This document shows positions 11,901 through 20,232 of a stretch of 64,000 nt of DNA, in pieces (position 1 is the stretch's first letter; each line of letters starts with the position of its first letter). Origin of the DNA: Flectonema sp. DT1601 (taxonomy: Eukaryota > Euglenozoa > Diplonemea > Diplonemida > Diplonemidae); assembly GCA_964019425.1 (NCBI GenBank), contig OZ025800.1, positions 1,127,501 to 1,191,500 on the forward strand, in the 5' to 3' direction. The notes beneath the pieces were generated by a model. The model had not been told where the DNA came from. It searched no databases and saw only the letters and a program-made list of their open reading frames with translations. The translations under genes were made by a program, and so were the position numbers.

Positions 11901-13454
11901 GAGCGCTGTGTCGAAGCTCACAAACTAAACATTGCGATGCAAAATAAATTACTAGCAAAGCTTCCCCACATGAGAGAATATCGTTCTGTAATACGAAGCT
12001 ATGGCGATATTGGTTGGGAAAGACCATCACGAATATTAGCTTGTATGTTAATGGCATCACCGGAAACTCGCATCGCAAAGCAAATTCGAGAACTGTACCA
12101 CACTCAGGGAATATCATACATGGTACCACCAATACCGAGTCAAGGTAATGCTTCAGCGGTAACAACTTTTTACGACAATCGTTCAGGAGTTCCTTTTTCT
12201 GGTTTTGATCACATTGCTTTAATGGATGTTCAGATTTGTGTATTTGGTGACTGTGTCTTCACATGGATTACTCCTCCATCACAGAGTACTAAGGCTTTAC
12301 AAAAAGATGACAGAAAATATGCAAAACCCGCAACCATCTACATCTGGTCCTCAGAGACAACATCATTCATCAGAGAGTTAACATATAAAAGGTACAGTGA
12401 TTCTCATGTAGTCAGTTGTGCTATTTCAAAAGATGGATTGCAACTAGTCGCTGGTAGCAGTTGTTACAAGGCTTTTCTTTTTGACATTGAGAGTGGTGAT
12501 TTGTTATCTACGCTTTCACTTCCGCCGAGAGGGACGTCAAATTTAGTTGGATTTATGTTCTTACGAGAGGAGCCTCAGAGACCTGATGGACAACTTCCTC
12601 CAAAACAGATATGTTGTTGGGATGACGTTGGTAGGTTTCTTGTGTGGAACTCATCTGATGAAGGATGTCATCATATTAATTCTGATATAAGTATTGATTC
12701 TGATCCAATAACATCAGTTGCATCATCTCCAGCATCTGCTAAGGTAGTCATGACACATGAACGATCAACTACTAGTGTGTTGTACTGCTTAGCTATACCA
12801 TCAACTCCTATTAAAGTTTCATCATTGACTGCTAGAGAATCACCTAAAAGAGTCTATTTTGTTGAGGATACCAGCACTCATGTTCTTACCATAACAGATC
12901 GAAGAATTATATTGTGGTTTGCTGATACTGCTGAGCAATTAATTCAAATTGAGATGAACACTTCCCTTACAGACCTCGTTTCTATTAATTATCATCCACA
13001 CAGTCAGTCATTAGTGATTGTTGATTTGGGTAAACAGGTTTGCTGTTGGTCAGTCGTTCATGACACAGGTTGTGTTACAATAAAAGAACAATACTCAATA
13101 CCAGTTGAGAAAGAATGGATGCTTGACTATGGTGAATCTAGTTGGATTTCATCAAGTGAGTTTGTTGTTGGGACCAGTAGGAGTTCGGGTGATATAAAGA
13201 TGTGTTGTCTGTCCCCTGATGTTCGAGGACCTTCTCACACTCAAGCAATCATTCCATCAGAAGCCATCAACATGAGGACTGCTGCTGGTGTTGGAAGAAT
13301 AGCCTCCCTGATTACATTCTCAAGAATTGTTGCTCATCCTACGATTTCAAACAGATTCTATTTATCAGATTCGTCTTCAGGTGTCCCTTTCGTCATCGAC
13401 ATAAACAAACTAAACAATCAATGCGCTGCTCTCTCGTTAACAGTTTTAGACTAA
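8925..13454 (+). CDS. LRR-DUF4062-NACHT-WD40 STAND-type protein
   Basis: A single 1509-residue frame. Residues about 60-160 are ribonuclease-inhibitor-like leucine-rich repeats (LSELDVSNNYLGDVGVRAL, IVSVDLSDNKIT). Residues about 225-330 are a DUF4062-like domain (VTISLFISATFSDFHTELH, SSDIFIGLHGHNLGWVP), as in TEP1/NWD-type proteins. A NACHT-like NTPase follows: the Walker A position at residues 515-523 reads GQRGCGLTS, so the catalytic Lys is Leu, while Walker B (GLIVLLDDIH) is kept. A helical and winged-helix region comes next, then WD40-like repeats from about residue 1120 to the end (TIYIWSSETTSF, AFLFDIESGDLL, RFLVWNSSDEG, RIILWFADTAEQ). Family knowledge: STAND proteins act as ligand-triggered oligomerising switches; the WD40 part would be the sensor. 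There is no signal peptide, so it is probably cytosolic. The ligand is unknown. Confidence 0.88.
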   Translation: MVTTKSKKPLANKSKRFAKPEPGKIYPRLDLHGVYSRQCKALGIKMNTTIAKMIPKGEDSYKQLSELDVSNNYLGDVGVRALLEVIRLSSNLQTVGLNNSGVSDSTIILMCAVLVDHPTIVSVDLSDNKITQESVSLIKSLLRNNKKISFFNTAGNKNIYESGRRDVELLAATNLGLKQGTSFVEAIQRQILAKFCEPKPNLLWRKQDLKIWIGERLIKSIPTPNTDGWVTISLFISATFSDFHTELHVINNIIVPELNSMLRKFKIHLLPIDLHQSRAYNCDSIENIQNVKYCLGTLRRSSDIFIGLHGHNLGWVPSLDEIPSYDIYKDVRNTALESPSSITYLQFKEAMKWSATDVKIGFQYFRHANVISDIPEALKELYLEKTSRRFILASEKKKIREAVPSALTYDGYGAHFKSVDRHGQIHLCRYSDFEETVQSDIFNALELMYPGVLCRSKLLSPPEINLNAYSDNVDQYFSFTNGNYINVDEFLSQGRDALQPNTSDVHDSRIVIFYGQRGCGLTSTIWALGKFENEPTDSPKKQNVYYLQYFVSLHSLTNSSTDVRSIFKNLYLQSLTVMKSEGHSLPESDSTLTAIQKGKLASVRTYFWNHLSSVAKKLNKGLIVLLDDIHKATGDEDPIHCLLGKRSDLPAAVRIGLSVSTDQTTLIERLQNIDPKCKLVAIPKLNTRNKKKLFNSFLIPYAMELTDEVLPLAINKKCSELPLYLKLLANECLHCSRHISLPKLLATSVDCMSEVISEMFSRREAKESVAGAKLYLCRLISILCVSRIGLTDQEARELLMKEYKEINREEDYRRGTGCNNDGYQSCENASEKHNKETIEIRRRLWGRWANYNPRLLPGSIWSRLIFELRPFTQRKINQTRTSAQLRNHNTNTYALSWSSQAVAQVAQSRYLSSSKRVARFHAQLANFYRGKSYLPNNVLWRTGLRETVYHMSKAWMWDTLIDILRPSLLYYCTKEKLLCELLRDLEAAEEEMERCVEAHKLNIAMQNKLLAKLPHMREYRSVIRSYGDIGWERPSRILACMLMASPETRIAKQIRELYHTQGISYMVPPIPSQGNASAVTTFYDNRSGVPFSGFDHIALMDVQICVFGDCVFTWITPPSQSTKALQKDDRKYAKPATIYIWSSETTSFIRELTYKRYSDSHVVSCAISKDGLQLVAGSSCYKAFLFDIESGDLLSTLSLPPRGTSNLVGFMFLREEPQRPDGQLPPKQICCWDDVGRFLVWNSSDEGCHHINSDISIDSDPITSVASSPASAKVVMTHERSTTSVLYCLAIPSTPIKVSSLTARESPKRVYFVEDTSTHVLTITDRRIILWFADTAEQLIQIEMNTSLTDLVSINYHPHSQSLVIVDLGKQVCCWSVVHDTGCVTIKEQYSIPVEKEWMLDYGESSWISSSEFVVGTSRSSGDIKMCCLSPDVRGPSHTQAIIPSEAINMRTAAGVGRIASLITFSRIVAHPTISNRFYLSDSSSGVPFVIDINKLNNQCAALSLTVLD

Positions 13455-13502
13455 CTTGGCAACAACAGCGAGGTTAACTATTGCATTTTTTCCCCTTCCC
13501 CT

Positions 13503-13539
<37 letters not shown>

Positions 13540-13729
13540 TATTTTTTATTTTGTTATGTTATTCTTATTTTTTTTTTCAAGAAATTGAAAAAAAAAAAAA
13601 AAATTATATTAATTTACCATATGGGGCAAACGATGTTTACCACCCTGAAAATATAGAATTTATGATTACTTTTAGTAAGTTTTGGTAGTGCTTCGATGTG
13701 AGGATGACGATGAGAAATGAATTCATACG

Positions 13730-13745
13730 TTTTTTGTTCCTTCAG
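13730..13745 (+). promoter_or_regulatory. Pyrimidine-CAG acceptor upstream of the aldo-keto reductase
   Basis: A T-rich tract ending TTCCTTCAG, 19 nt before the ATG at 13765. If used as an acceptor it removes the in-frame upstream ATG at 13717 from the message, which decides the start of the reductase. Confidence 0.5.
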
Positions 13746-13764
13746 AATAGCACAACACATCAAC

Positions 13765-14700
13765 ATGACGAATCCTTCTTTACCAAGCTTTAAGCTTAAT
13801 GATGGAACACAACATCCCGCTGTTGGATATGGGACTTATAAATTAGGAGTGATCCCATCGCTTGCAGCAAATGCTGCTACTCAAAAAGCAACTGTTAGTG
13901 CGGGTGATGCGGTTACGATGGCTATTGAGGAAGGGTACACGATGCTTGATTGCGCTCAGTTTTATGAAAATGAGGCAGACATTGGAAAGGCACTTAAAGA
14001 AATGGACACTGATAAATCTATTTATATCTGTTCAAAAATATGGACTGCGACAATAGCGAAAGGAGGTGATGCTTGCATCAAAGAAATGCAAAGAATGGTG
14101 AAAGACTTTGGTAGACCACTTGACTTGGTGTTAGTTCATTGGCCAGTTCCAAAATATCACATTGAAGCTTACAAAGCTCTTCAGGAATGTCAACAAGAGG
14201 GTTTAACCAAATCAATCGGTATTAGTAATTACACTGTTGAAGACTATCAAGAGTTAATGGCATCACCAGGGGTTACAGTTAACCCTGTAGTTAATCAAAT
14301 TGGTGTAAACCCAATGATGTTTAGAAAGAAAACTATTGATTTCTTTCAGTCACAAAATGTTTTTATCCACGCCTACCGTCCACTTGGACAAGGGAAGGTC
14401 CTGCATCTTGAAGCTGTTAAAACCCTTAGCGACAAACACTCACGAAGTGGGTCGCAAATAGTAGGTCGTTGGCTGTATCAAAATAATATTATCGCTATTC
14501 CAAAATCAGAAAATCGCTCTCGGATCGCAGAAAATATTAAATTGTTCGACTTTTCTCTCGATGATGAAGACATGGCATTGATGTCTTCTCTGACATCTGA
14601 TTCACTTTTGGAAGAAAATATAAAAACATATCGAATGTGTTGTACGAGAGACACGCCTGTTTCACCTGACCTTGTTAAGGCTGAAGTTACCATTGACTGA
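13765..14700 (+). CDS. Aldo-keto reductase
   Basis: 311 residues from the chosen ATG, a normal AKR length; the frame is open from an upstream ATG at 13717, but those 16 extra residues precede the conserved start (LPSFKLNDGTQHPAVGYGTY). Family signatures: GYTMLDCAQFYENEADIGKAL carries the catalytic Asp and Tyr, YICSKIWT the Lys, and LVLVHWPVP the His; the NADPH-binding IAIPKSENRSRIAENIKLF lies near the C-terminus. Family knowledge: a cytosolic TIM-barrel enzyme that reduces aldehydes and ketones with NADPH. The substrate cannot be read from sequence. No introns. The next gene begins about 970 bp downstream after a duplicated non-coding segment. Confidence 0.93.
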   Translation: MTNPSLPSFKLNDGTQHPAVGYGTYKLGVIPSLAANAATQKATVSAGDAVTMAIEEGYTMLDCAQFYENEADIGKALKEMDTDKSIYICSKIWTATIAKGGDACIKEMQRMVKDFGRPLDLVLVHWPVPKYHIEAYKALQECQQEGLTKSIGISNYTVEDYQELMASPGVTVNPVVNQIGVNPMMFRKKTIDFFQSQNVFIHAYRPLGQGKVLHLEAVKTLSDKHSRSGSQIVGRWLYQNNIIAIPKSENRSRIAENIKLFDFSLDDEDMALMSSLTSDSLLEENIKTYRMCCTRDTPVSPDLVKAEVTID

Positions 14701-14898
14701 AGTGAGTGGGGAAATATGATAAAAATAACTCTCTGTCAAGTATTGTTGAATAAGTGCATCAATTCCCCCCTCTTTTTTTTTTTTTTCCCTTTCATTGAAA
14801 AAAAAACTATCAACAATACTCATTTCACGCTGAACATTAAAGCCTTACGTAATCACCGCCAACGTTTTTCTCTACAGCTTTCCTTTCCTTTTTTTCTT

Positions 14899-15443
14899 GC
14901 ATTTAACAAGTATTGTAAGAATGAAAAAAAGAAAAAAAAAGAAAAAGAATGTTGGCAGCATACGTAAACCTCCTTTAGCTTTATCAGTTTAAGTCGGTTC
15001 ACGGGTTTCGTGCACAAACAAAACATCGTTATATTACTATTTTCTGTATAGTTTAAGATAAAGCGAATTCTTTTTACTGAAGAATTGGGAGTAAAAGAAT
15101 ATTGTTGGCAACACATGTAATCTTATCTAGCTTTTCAACACAAAATAATGTAATTACGTTGTGGAAGCCAACTCTTCCTTTTTTTTTTTTGTCGGAAACA
15201 TCTATTTTTGTTGTTGTTTTTTGCGTTTAACAAGCATTGTAAGATGGAAAAGAATGTTGGTAGCACACGTAAACCTCCTTTGGGTTTCGTGCACAAACAA
15301 AACATCGTTATATTTAAAGCCAATTATTTTTACTGAATTATATGGAGATAACAAATATTGTTGGCAACACACGTAATCCTATCTAGCTTTCAACACAAAA
15401 CAATGTAATTACGTTGTGGAAGCCAACTCTTCCTTTTTTTTTT
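14899..15443. repeat. Two direct copies of a non-coding segment
   Basis: Copy A (about 14899-15190) and copy B (about 15221-15443) share, in the same order: TTTAACAAG.ATTGTAAGA; GAATGTTGG.AGCA.ACGTAAACC; GGGTTTCGTGCACAAACAAA; TTTTTACTGAA; TATTGTTGGCAACACA.GTAAT; and TTACGTTGTGGAAGCCAACT. Copy B lacks about 60 bp present in A. There is no coding sequence. Related pieces occur near 5482 and 61765. Confidence 0.8.
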
Positions 15444-15637
15444 GTTTGACAAACCCGAGCGAAAAAAAGAAAAAGAAAAAAAGATTCATTTATTATGCAC
15501 TTGTTATGTGCATACAATTAGTTTTTGTACCGACGTGGTGGGAGAACTATTCAGATTGAAAGCCGTTATTTCTTGTGGTTCTGTCTGCGTTCAACGAAAT
15601 ACCTACGATGACAACCTAGTTATAATAGTCATAAATT

Positions 15638-15649
15638 ATCCTTCCACAG
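15638..15649 (+). promoter_or_regulatory. Pyrimidine-CAG acceptor upstream of cyclase AC1
   Basis: TATCCTTCCACAG-type tract ending 21 nt before the AC1 start codon. Confidence 0.45.
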
Positions 15650-15670
15650 TTGTCGAAATAATTTAAAAAC

Positions 15671-17932
15671 ATGGCCTATTTTTATTACTCTAAGTCTGAT
15701 ACTCCGAGTGAAAAATCCCGAAAAAAAATAGTTCTTGTCTGCTTAGTTTTCTGTACTATCTTGGGGCTGATGATGGTACTAGAAGTTGGAGGAAAACAGG
15801 GATTCTTGCTGAGGATAGTTGCGCAAATCCAAATGGTGCTAAACTTTATTGCATGCCTAAAGTGGGGAATTACAAAGAAACAAACTACAAATGAAATTAG
15901 TTTTTTATTATTTTGTTGGGTCATATGTGTAATGGTTGGTGACTTACGAGGTGCTTCTGAAATGGGAACACGAGTATGGCCACTCGCGATAGTAGTTTTT
16001 GACATGGTATTGTTATGTGCCCTTTCTAGACAGTTGTTGGATATTATGGTGGCAATGCTAGTGTTATATTTGTTTCTTGAAACATCTGAACATATTTTCC
16101 GATTTGGTCTCTATGAAATCACTGATGGAACAAAAATGGTCTACCTCTTAAATTGTGTTGATCCTACTGAAGAACAAATTAAAGCCTCTCCCTGCAAAAT
16201 ACCAACTGGTCCTGTTTTAACTTCGATGACATTTTCTGTAGGAGTGCTTCTGTTGGACTTATACTGTACTCGAGGGTTCGCCATGGGAATGCGACAAGAA
16301 AAAAAGGCTCTTAATGACAGTGTCTCCCTCGCAGAAGCGGTAGTCGCAGCACTCGTTCGATTTGATTTAGATGAGGCAAAGGAAAGGATTGACAATGCGG
16401 AAAACACACCCCTAACAGAGGTCCTCGGATGTTTACTTTACAATCTCCATCAGTACCGTCCGTACTTACCTGACACTTTGTTCGAACTTTCTGAACAAAG
16501 TCAACCACAGGTATCTTCACACATCCCTCAGGGAAACATTGCCGTAGTGTTCACTGACTTGAAGTCATCAACTGCAATCTGGGAGTCTTCACCAGATGCT
16601 ATGAAGAGAGCGCTAAAAATTCATAACAAAATCATCCGATCCTGCATTGCTGACTTCTTTGGTTACGAGGTGAAGACTATCGGGGATTCTTTTATGGTGG
16701 CGTTCGATACCTTGGCGGACGGCTGTTGCTTTGCGATGGCTGTGCAAGAAGGGTTTGCCAGCGCAATTTGGCCATCGGATTTGGAGTTGCCGACTCTGTT
16801 TGAGTCCAACGGTTGGAACGGGTTGATGGTCAGGATCGGTCTCTGTTTCGGAGAAGTAGAAATGGAAGTGAATCCTGTTAATGGCCGGACTGACTACTTT
16901 GGTCGAACAGTCAACAAAGCAGCTCGTTTAGAAGGAGCATGTATTCCTGGTGGTGTCGCTATTGATTCGTCACAAGTTGGCGACATCACAATTCGTGATA
17001 CCTGGAAGTACCGAGCGATTAGTCAACACTTGAAGGGAATAGATGACAAGCCTGTCTCTATTACTGTTTTATTTCACGACAATATCGAATCCACTTCTTC
17101 AATTTGTGCTGAAGAACGCAGCAGATGTAGTTCTAAACTTACATCAGGGTCTTTTAGTATAAGAAAGTTATCAAAAACATTTCAACTAGCCAGCAAGAGT
17201 TGTGCAACAGTTAGTGTTGTTCAGATTCCAGTACACAAAATCCAACCAGGACAGTTAGAGTTTCAGTGTTTAATTAACTTTGAATTGGGAAGAGCAATTT
17301 CATACTTAGAAAGAACAGAAGGATCAATAATATCAGTGTTGTCTTCATGTATTACTATTGGATGGAATACTACGAGAGCATCAACTTCTCACTTTCAAAA
17401 TGCTCTGAGATTCATATCCTTAATGCATGGACACTACCAATCACAATTAGATGCTGATGTCCACATTGGTGTCTCATCAAGTGCGGTAAGTTCTGGGACT
17501 GTTGGTACAACAGAGCAGAGATTCATAACAGTTTTTGGAGACTGCTTGAGGATGTCTATGTTGCTATGTCAAGCTGGTTGTGATATCGGTGCCTTTGCTC
17601 TCTGTGCGAACATTCCAATTGAGTTCCCTCTCATGCGACCAATTGACTGCTGGAATCAGTTAGAAGGAAATAAGATTATCGTCCACGAACTCCGTGTTAG
17701 TAAATTAAGGGAGTGGTCTTCTGCAAGGGTAGGCGACCTGACTTCTATCCTCGAAAGCACTGACTGGGGTTGGGGTGATGGGTACCAGGATGCCTTTCAA
17801 AGAGGTGATTGGCAACAAATTGATTCCCTCAGAGCTAAGTCTGACAATATTTTACAAACAGTCGTGGAAATGCTCAGCAAAGGTAAGTCACTGCGACCTA
17901 CGATTACAACACACGAAGTAACTTGCTCATAA
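15671..17932 (+). CDS. Class III adenylate cyclase AC1, membrane-bound
   Basis: 753 residues without introns. Residues 1-205 contain about six hydrophobic segments. A short cytosolic linker (GMRQEKKALNDSVSLAEAVV) leads to a full class III cyclase domain at about 285-440. Both metal-binding aspartates are present: D296 in FTDLKSS and D339 in GDSFM. The purine-selecting residues are of adenylate type (K335 in VKTIGD, D408 in RTDYFG), and transition-state residues N415 and R419 are in VNKAARLE. A second cyclase-like domain (about 540-700) has lost these residues. Inference: makes cAMP at a membrane; two domains in one chain could pair, or the protein could homodimerise. The first domain closely resembles trypanosomatid-type cyclase domains. 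Its catalytic core is nearly identical in DNA to AC2, but the membrane part, linker and tail are not. Confidence 0.92.
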   Translation: MAYFYYSKSDTPSEKSRKKIVLVCLVFCTILGLMMVLEVGGKQGFLLRIVAQIQMVLNFIACLKWGITKKQTTNEISFLLFCWVICVMVGDLRGASEMGTRVWPLAIVVFDMVLLCALSRQLLDIMVAMLVLYLFLETSEHIFRFGLYEITDGTKMVYLLNCVDPTEEQIKASPCKIPTGPVLTSMTFSVGVLLLDLYCTRGFAMGMRQEKKALNDSVSLAEAVVAALVRFDLDEAKERIDNAENTPLTEVLGCLLYNLHQYRPYLPDTLFELSEQSQPQVSSHIPQGNIAVVFTDLKSSTAIWESSPDAMKRALKIHNKIIRSCIADFFGYEVKTIGDSFMVAFDTLADGCCFAMAVQEGFASAIWPSDLELPTLFESNGWNGLMVRIGLCFGEVEMEVNPVNGRTDYFGRTVNKAARLEGACIPGGVAIDSSQVGDITIRDTWKYRAISQHLKGIDDKPVSITVLFHDNIESTSSICAEERSRCSSKLTSGSFSIRKLSKTFQLASKSCATVSVVQIPVHKIQPGQLEFQCLINFELGRAISYLERTEGSIISVLSSCITIGWNTTRASTSHFQNALRFISLMHGHYQSQLDADVHIGVSSSAVSSGTVGTTEQRFITVFGDCLRMSMLLCQAGCDIGAFALCANIPIEFPLMRPIDCWNQLEGNKIIVHELRVSKLREWSSARVGDLTSILESTDWGWGDGYQDAFQRGDWQQIDSLRAKSDNILQTVVEMLSKGKSLRPTITTHEVTCS

Positions 17933-18278
17933 CACCTCTCTGATATTTAATAAGTTGTACCTTGCAATTGATTCATCAATCATTGACGTCGATACGAGAC
18001 TGTTGTGTTGTAAACTAATGGAGCAAATTATTTTTGATATTATCACCAGTCTTGCCTGCGTTCAGGTAGTTCATTGTGTGTTTTAGTAAAGGGTTTTTAC
18101 TCCTTTTCGACTGCGGTAGCTGTTGGATTGTGATTGACAGTATTTGATGTGATATCTTACGATTTCAATACTACTGTTGTGATGAAGTGATCATTTACAC
18201 TTAAGAAAGTTGTATCCTTATTTGTACCTCAGCCAAAATTTTGTTCTCTAAAATTAATATGAGGGAAAAAGGTGATTC

Positions 18279-18314
<36 letters not shown>

Positions 18315-18451
18315 TTTTTTCTTAATTTGTATTTCATGTCGTGGCTCTTCAGTTTATCAACTGTGTGAGATTACTTATTTAGTAATGAACAACATGTAGT
18401 GATTTGGGTAACTAATTCTCAACTTGACAGGGAAACAAACAAAACAATTAA
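17933..18451. other. AC1-AC2 spacer, left part
   Basis: No gene. Contains a run of 33 T (18281-18313) and ends at the TTAA target (18448-18451) of the piggyBac insertion. A CAG at 18428-18430, after an AT-rich stretch with a few pyrimidines, is one candidate acceptor for AC2. The same 515 bp recur at 23794-24308. Confidence 0.7.
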
Positions 18452-20197
18452 CCCTTACACCACCGTAAGAACCCCCAAAACGATGGGTCCAAAATTTTAC
18501 TGTTTTTTCAAAAAGAGAAAAGGTACCCCCCCAGAAAACCTATGTACCAAACCGGACACAACTACTCCTACGGGTCAATAGCACCTGTCACCCACACACC
18601 TAACGGTGCGTACCTTGGTGCGTTGTTGCACATTCAGCAGAACTAACAAAGTCGGCAGTGTCGCAATAACGTACTCAACGGTTTCCATTCATAGCAGCTG
18701 CATGTTATTCCCTTCCTGTATTTTGAAAGGGATGATGTTTCTGCGCAACATCATGTCAGAGGGAGCCCAAGTAAAGAGAATGCCAAATCACGGCCGATAT
18801 TAAATCGAAAAATCAGATTTTTTCCCTGTTTTTTGAGCTTGTAAAAGCCCTCTGTGGTCGCGGAAAATACACAAACAACCCGCATCATGGCACAGCAGGT
18901 TCAGACACACAGGAGGATTACCGCATCGGGGTTGATAAGCTCGAAAAATACAAATAACATCGATCCCAGATCATGGAACTTCATTAGTAACAGTGCAGCT
19001 ACTTAGATCAGACCGTGTTGGGCTGGATCTATAAACTTCCACCTCTTTACCCCACCAGCCTGGCATACTGGATTTTGGGAAGTTGGCGGTTTAGGATCAT
19101 CACAAGGAATTTTGTAGTTTTGGAGAATGTGATACCTTTTGAAATATGGGTAAGCACAAAGCGCTTGGTTGCATCGCTCACAGTAATCTAGTGATTGTGC
19201 GCGCTTTGCGCGAACTGCACACTGACGAGCCTTTTCCATCTTTCCGGGGTAGTGTCCCAAAGCTGGCTTGAGGCGATCAGGGATTGATACTGATTGTGGA
19301 GAAGGCGGTACTGATGGTGTTATTAATAGTGTTGGTGCCGCTCTGGTACGTTTAAATGTACCTAAGCTGCCCAAAACAAAGCCAATTTGAAGGATAAGAA
19401 TCTCTTGCTTCTCCAGCCAAACCCGCAAACTCCAGCCAGATTCACTACTATCCGTCCAAATTCCACCATGCCCACGTCGCATCAGGATAAAGGAATTCAA
19501 AATACACGTCTCCACTCTCATGCTCGGGAGCAGGTAATATCGCAGAGAAGTGTAAGTTCCTCAGTATTTCGGCAAAGCGATTACGTGAAAACACTTGCGG
19601 AAAGAACAACAGGGGGGTCAACAGCATGTCATTCAAACCCCAGGAATCCCCCAGGTTAGATTTTATTGGGAGGCGCGTCAGTAGTGTTGTGCCAACAAAG
19701 GCCCTTCGCTCCTGCGTACTGGTTTTAAATTTTCTTCCCCTCTGTGAGGCATAGACCTCAGAGTTTTTCTTCATCAGCTGGAAAACTGATTATCCGGAGA
19801 AAAACTCAAAAACCTGCAGCTCCGACTTGCGTGCAACTCTAATCTTTAACGTTTCTTGGAAACGCGTTTTTATTCTTGGTAACCCTTGTCTCTTGTTACT
19901 TGGAGTCAGATACTTCGTCAAGTGACGAATCGGAGCACACCGACGATGGATTAACAAATACTGTTGCATCCTCATCAGAACTGTGGACCGACATATTTCC
20001 CAAGTTGATTTTGGCCAGCTTTAGCAAATGGAAAATTTACTATTTAATAAAAACTATTGCGGCGCAATACGTAAGGAACATAAAAGACATCGCAATAATA
20101 CCTCTCCCGTGAAATCGTTGTACTCAGAAATGCAAAATTTTCACTTAGCAAAATTTTTTTTTTTCAGACTGATATATCAGCTCCGGTGGTGTAAGGG
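18452..20197 (-). mobile_element. piggyBac DNA transposon, internally deleted copy
   Basis: 1746 bp flanked by TTAA on both sides (18448-18451 and 20198-20201). It has perfect 14-bp terminal inverted repeats, CCCTTACACCACCG at the left and its complement at the right (20184-20197). TTAA targets and CCC-starting ends are the piggyBac hallmark. The minus strand carries decayed pieces of a piggyBac transposase. The empty target (ACAATTAAATAC) is present at 24307-24315 in the second tandem unit, so insertion and single TTAA duplication are directly visible. It is non-autonomous: the central catalytic part of the transposase is missing, so it was probably moved by an enzyme encoded elsewhere. Confidence 0.95.
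19003..19774 (-). pseudogene. Decayed piggyBac transposase pieces
   Basis: Two overlapping minus-strand frames. The upstream piece (19774-19448) matches the family's N-terminal part: VFSRNRFAEILRNLHFS after an ERRAFVGTTLLTRLPIKSNL segment. The downstream piece (19521-19003) matches the C-terminal part, with a Cys-rich tail (QCAVRAKRAQ, YCERCNQALCAYPYFKRYH). The roughly 250-300 residues expected between them, which hold the catalytic aspartates, are absent and the two pieces are in different frames. A stop at 19790 separates a further N-terminal remnant (to 19975) from the first piece. No functional transposase can be made. Confidence 0.88.
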
Positions 20198-20232
20198 TTA
20201 AATACTATTAGTAGTTGGACAGATTAATTAAG

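Noticed and set aside
13717-13764. AKR starting at the ATG at 13717
   Set aside because: A pyrimidine-CAG acceptor at 13743-13745 would remove it, and family homology begins after 13765.
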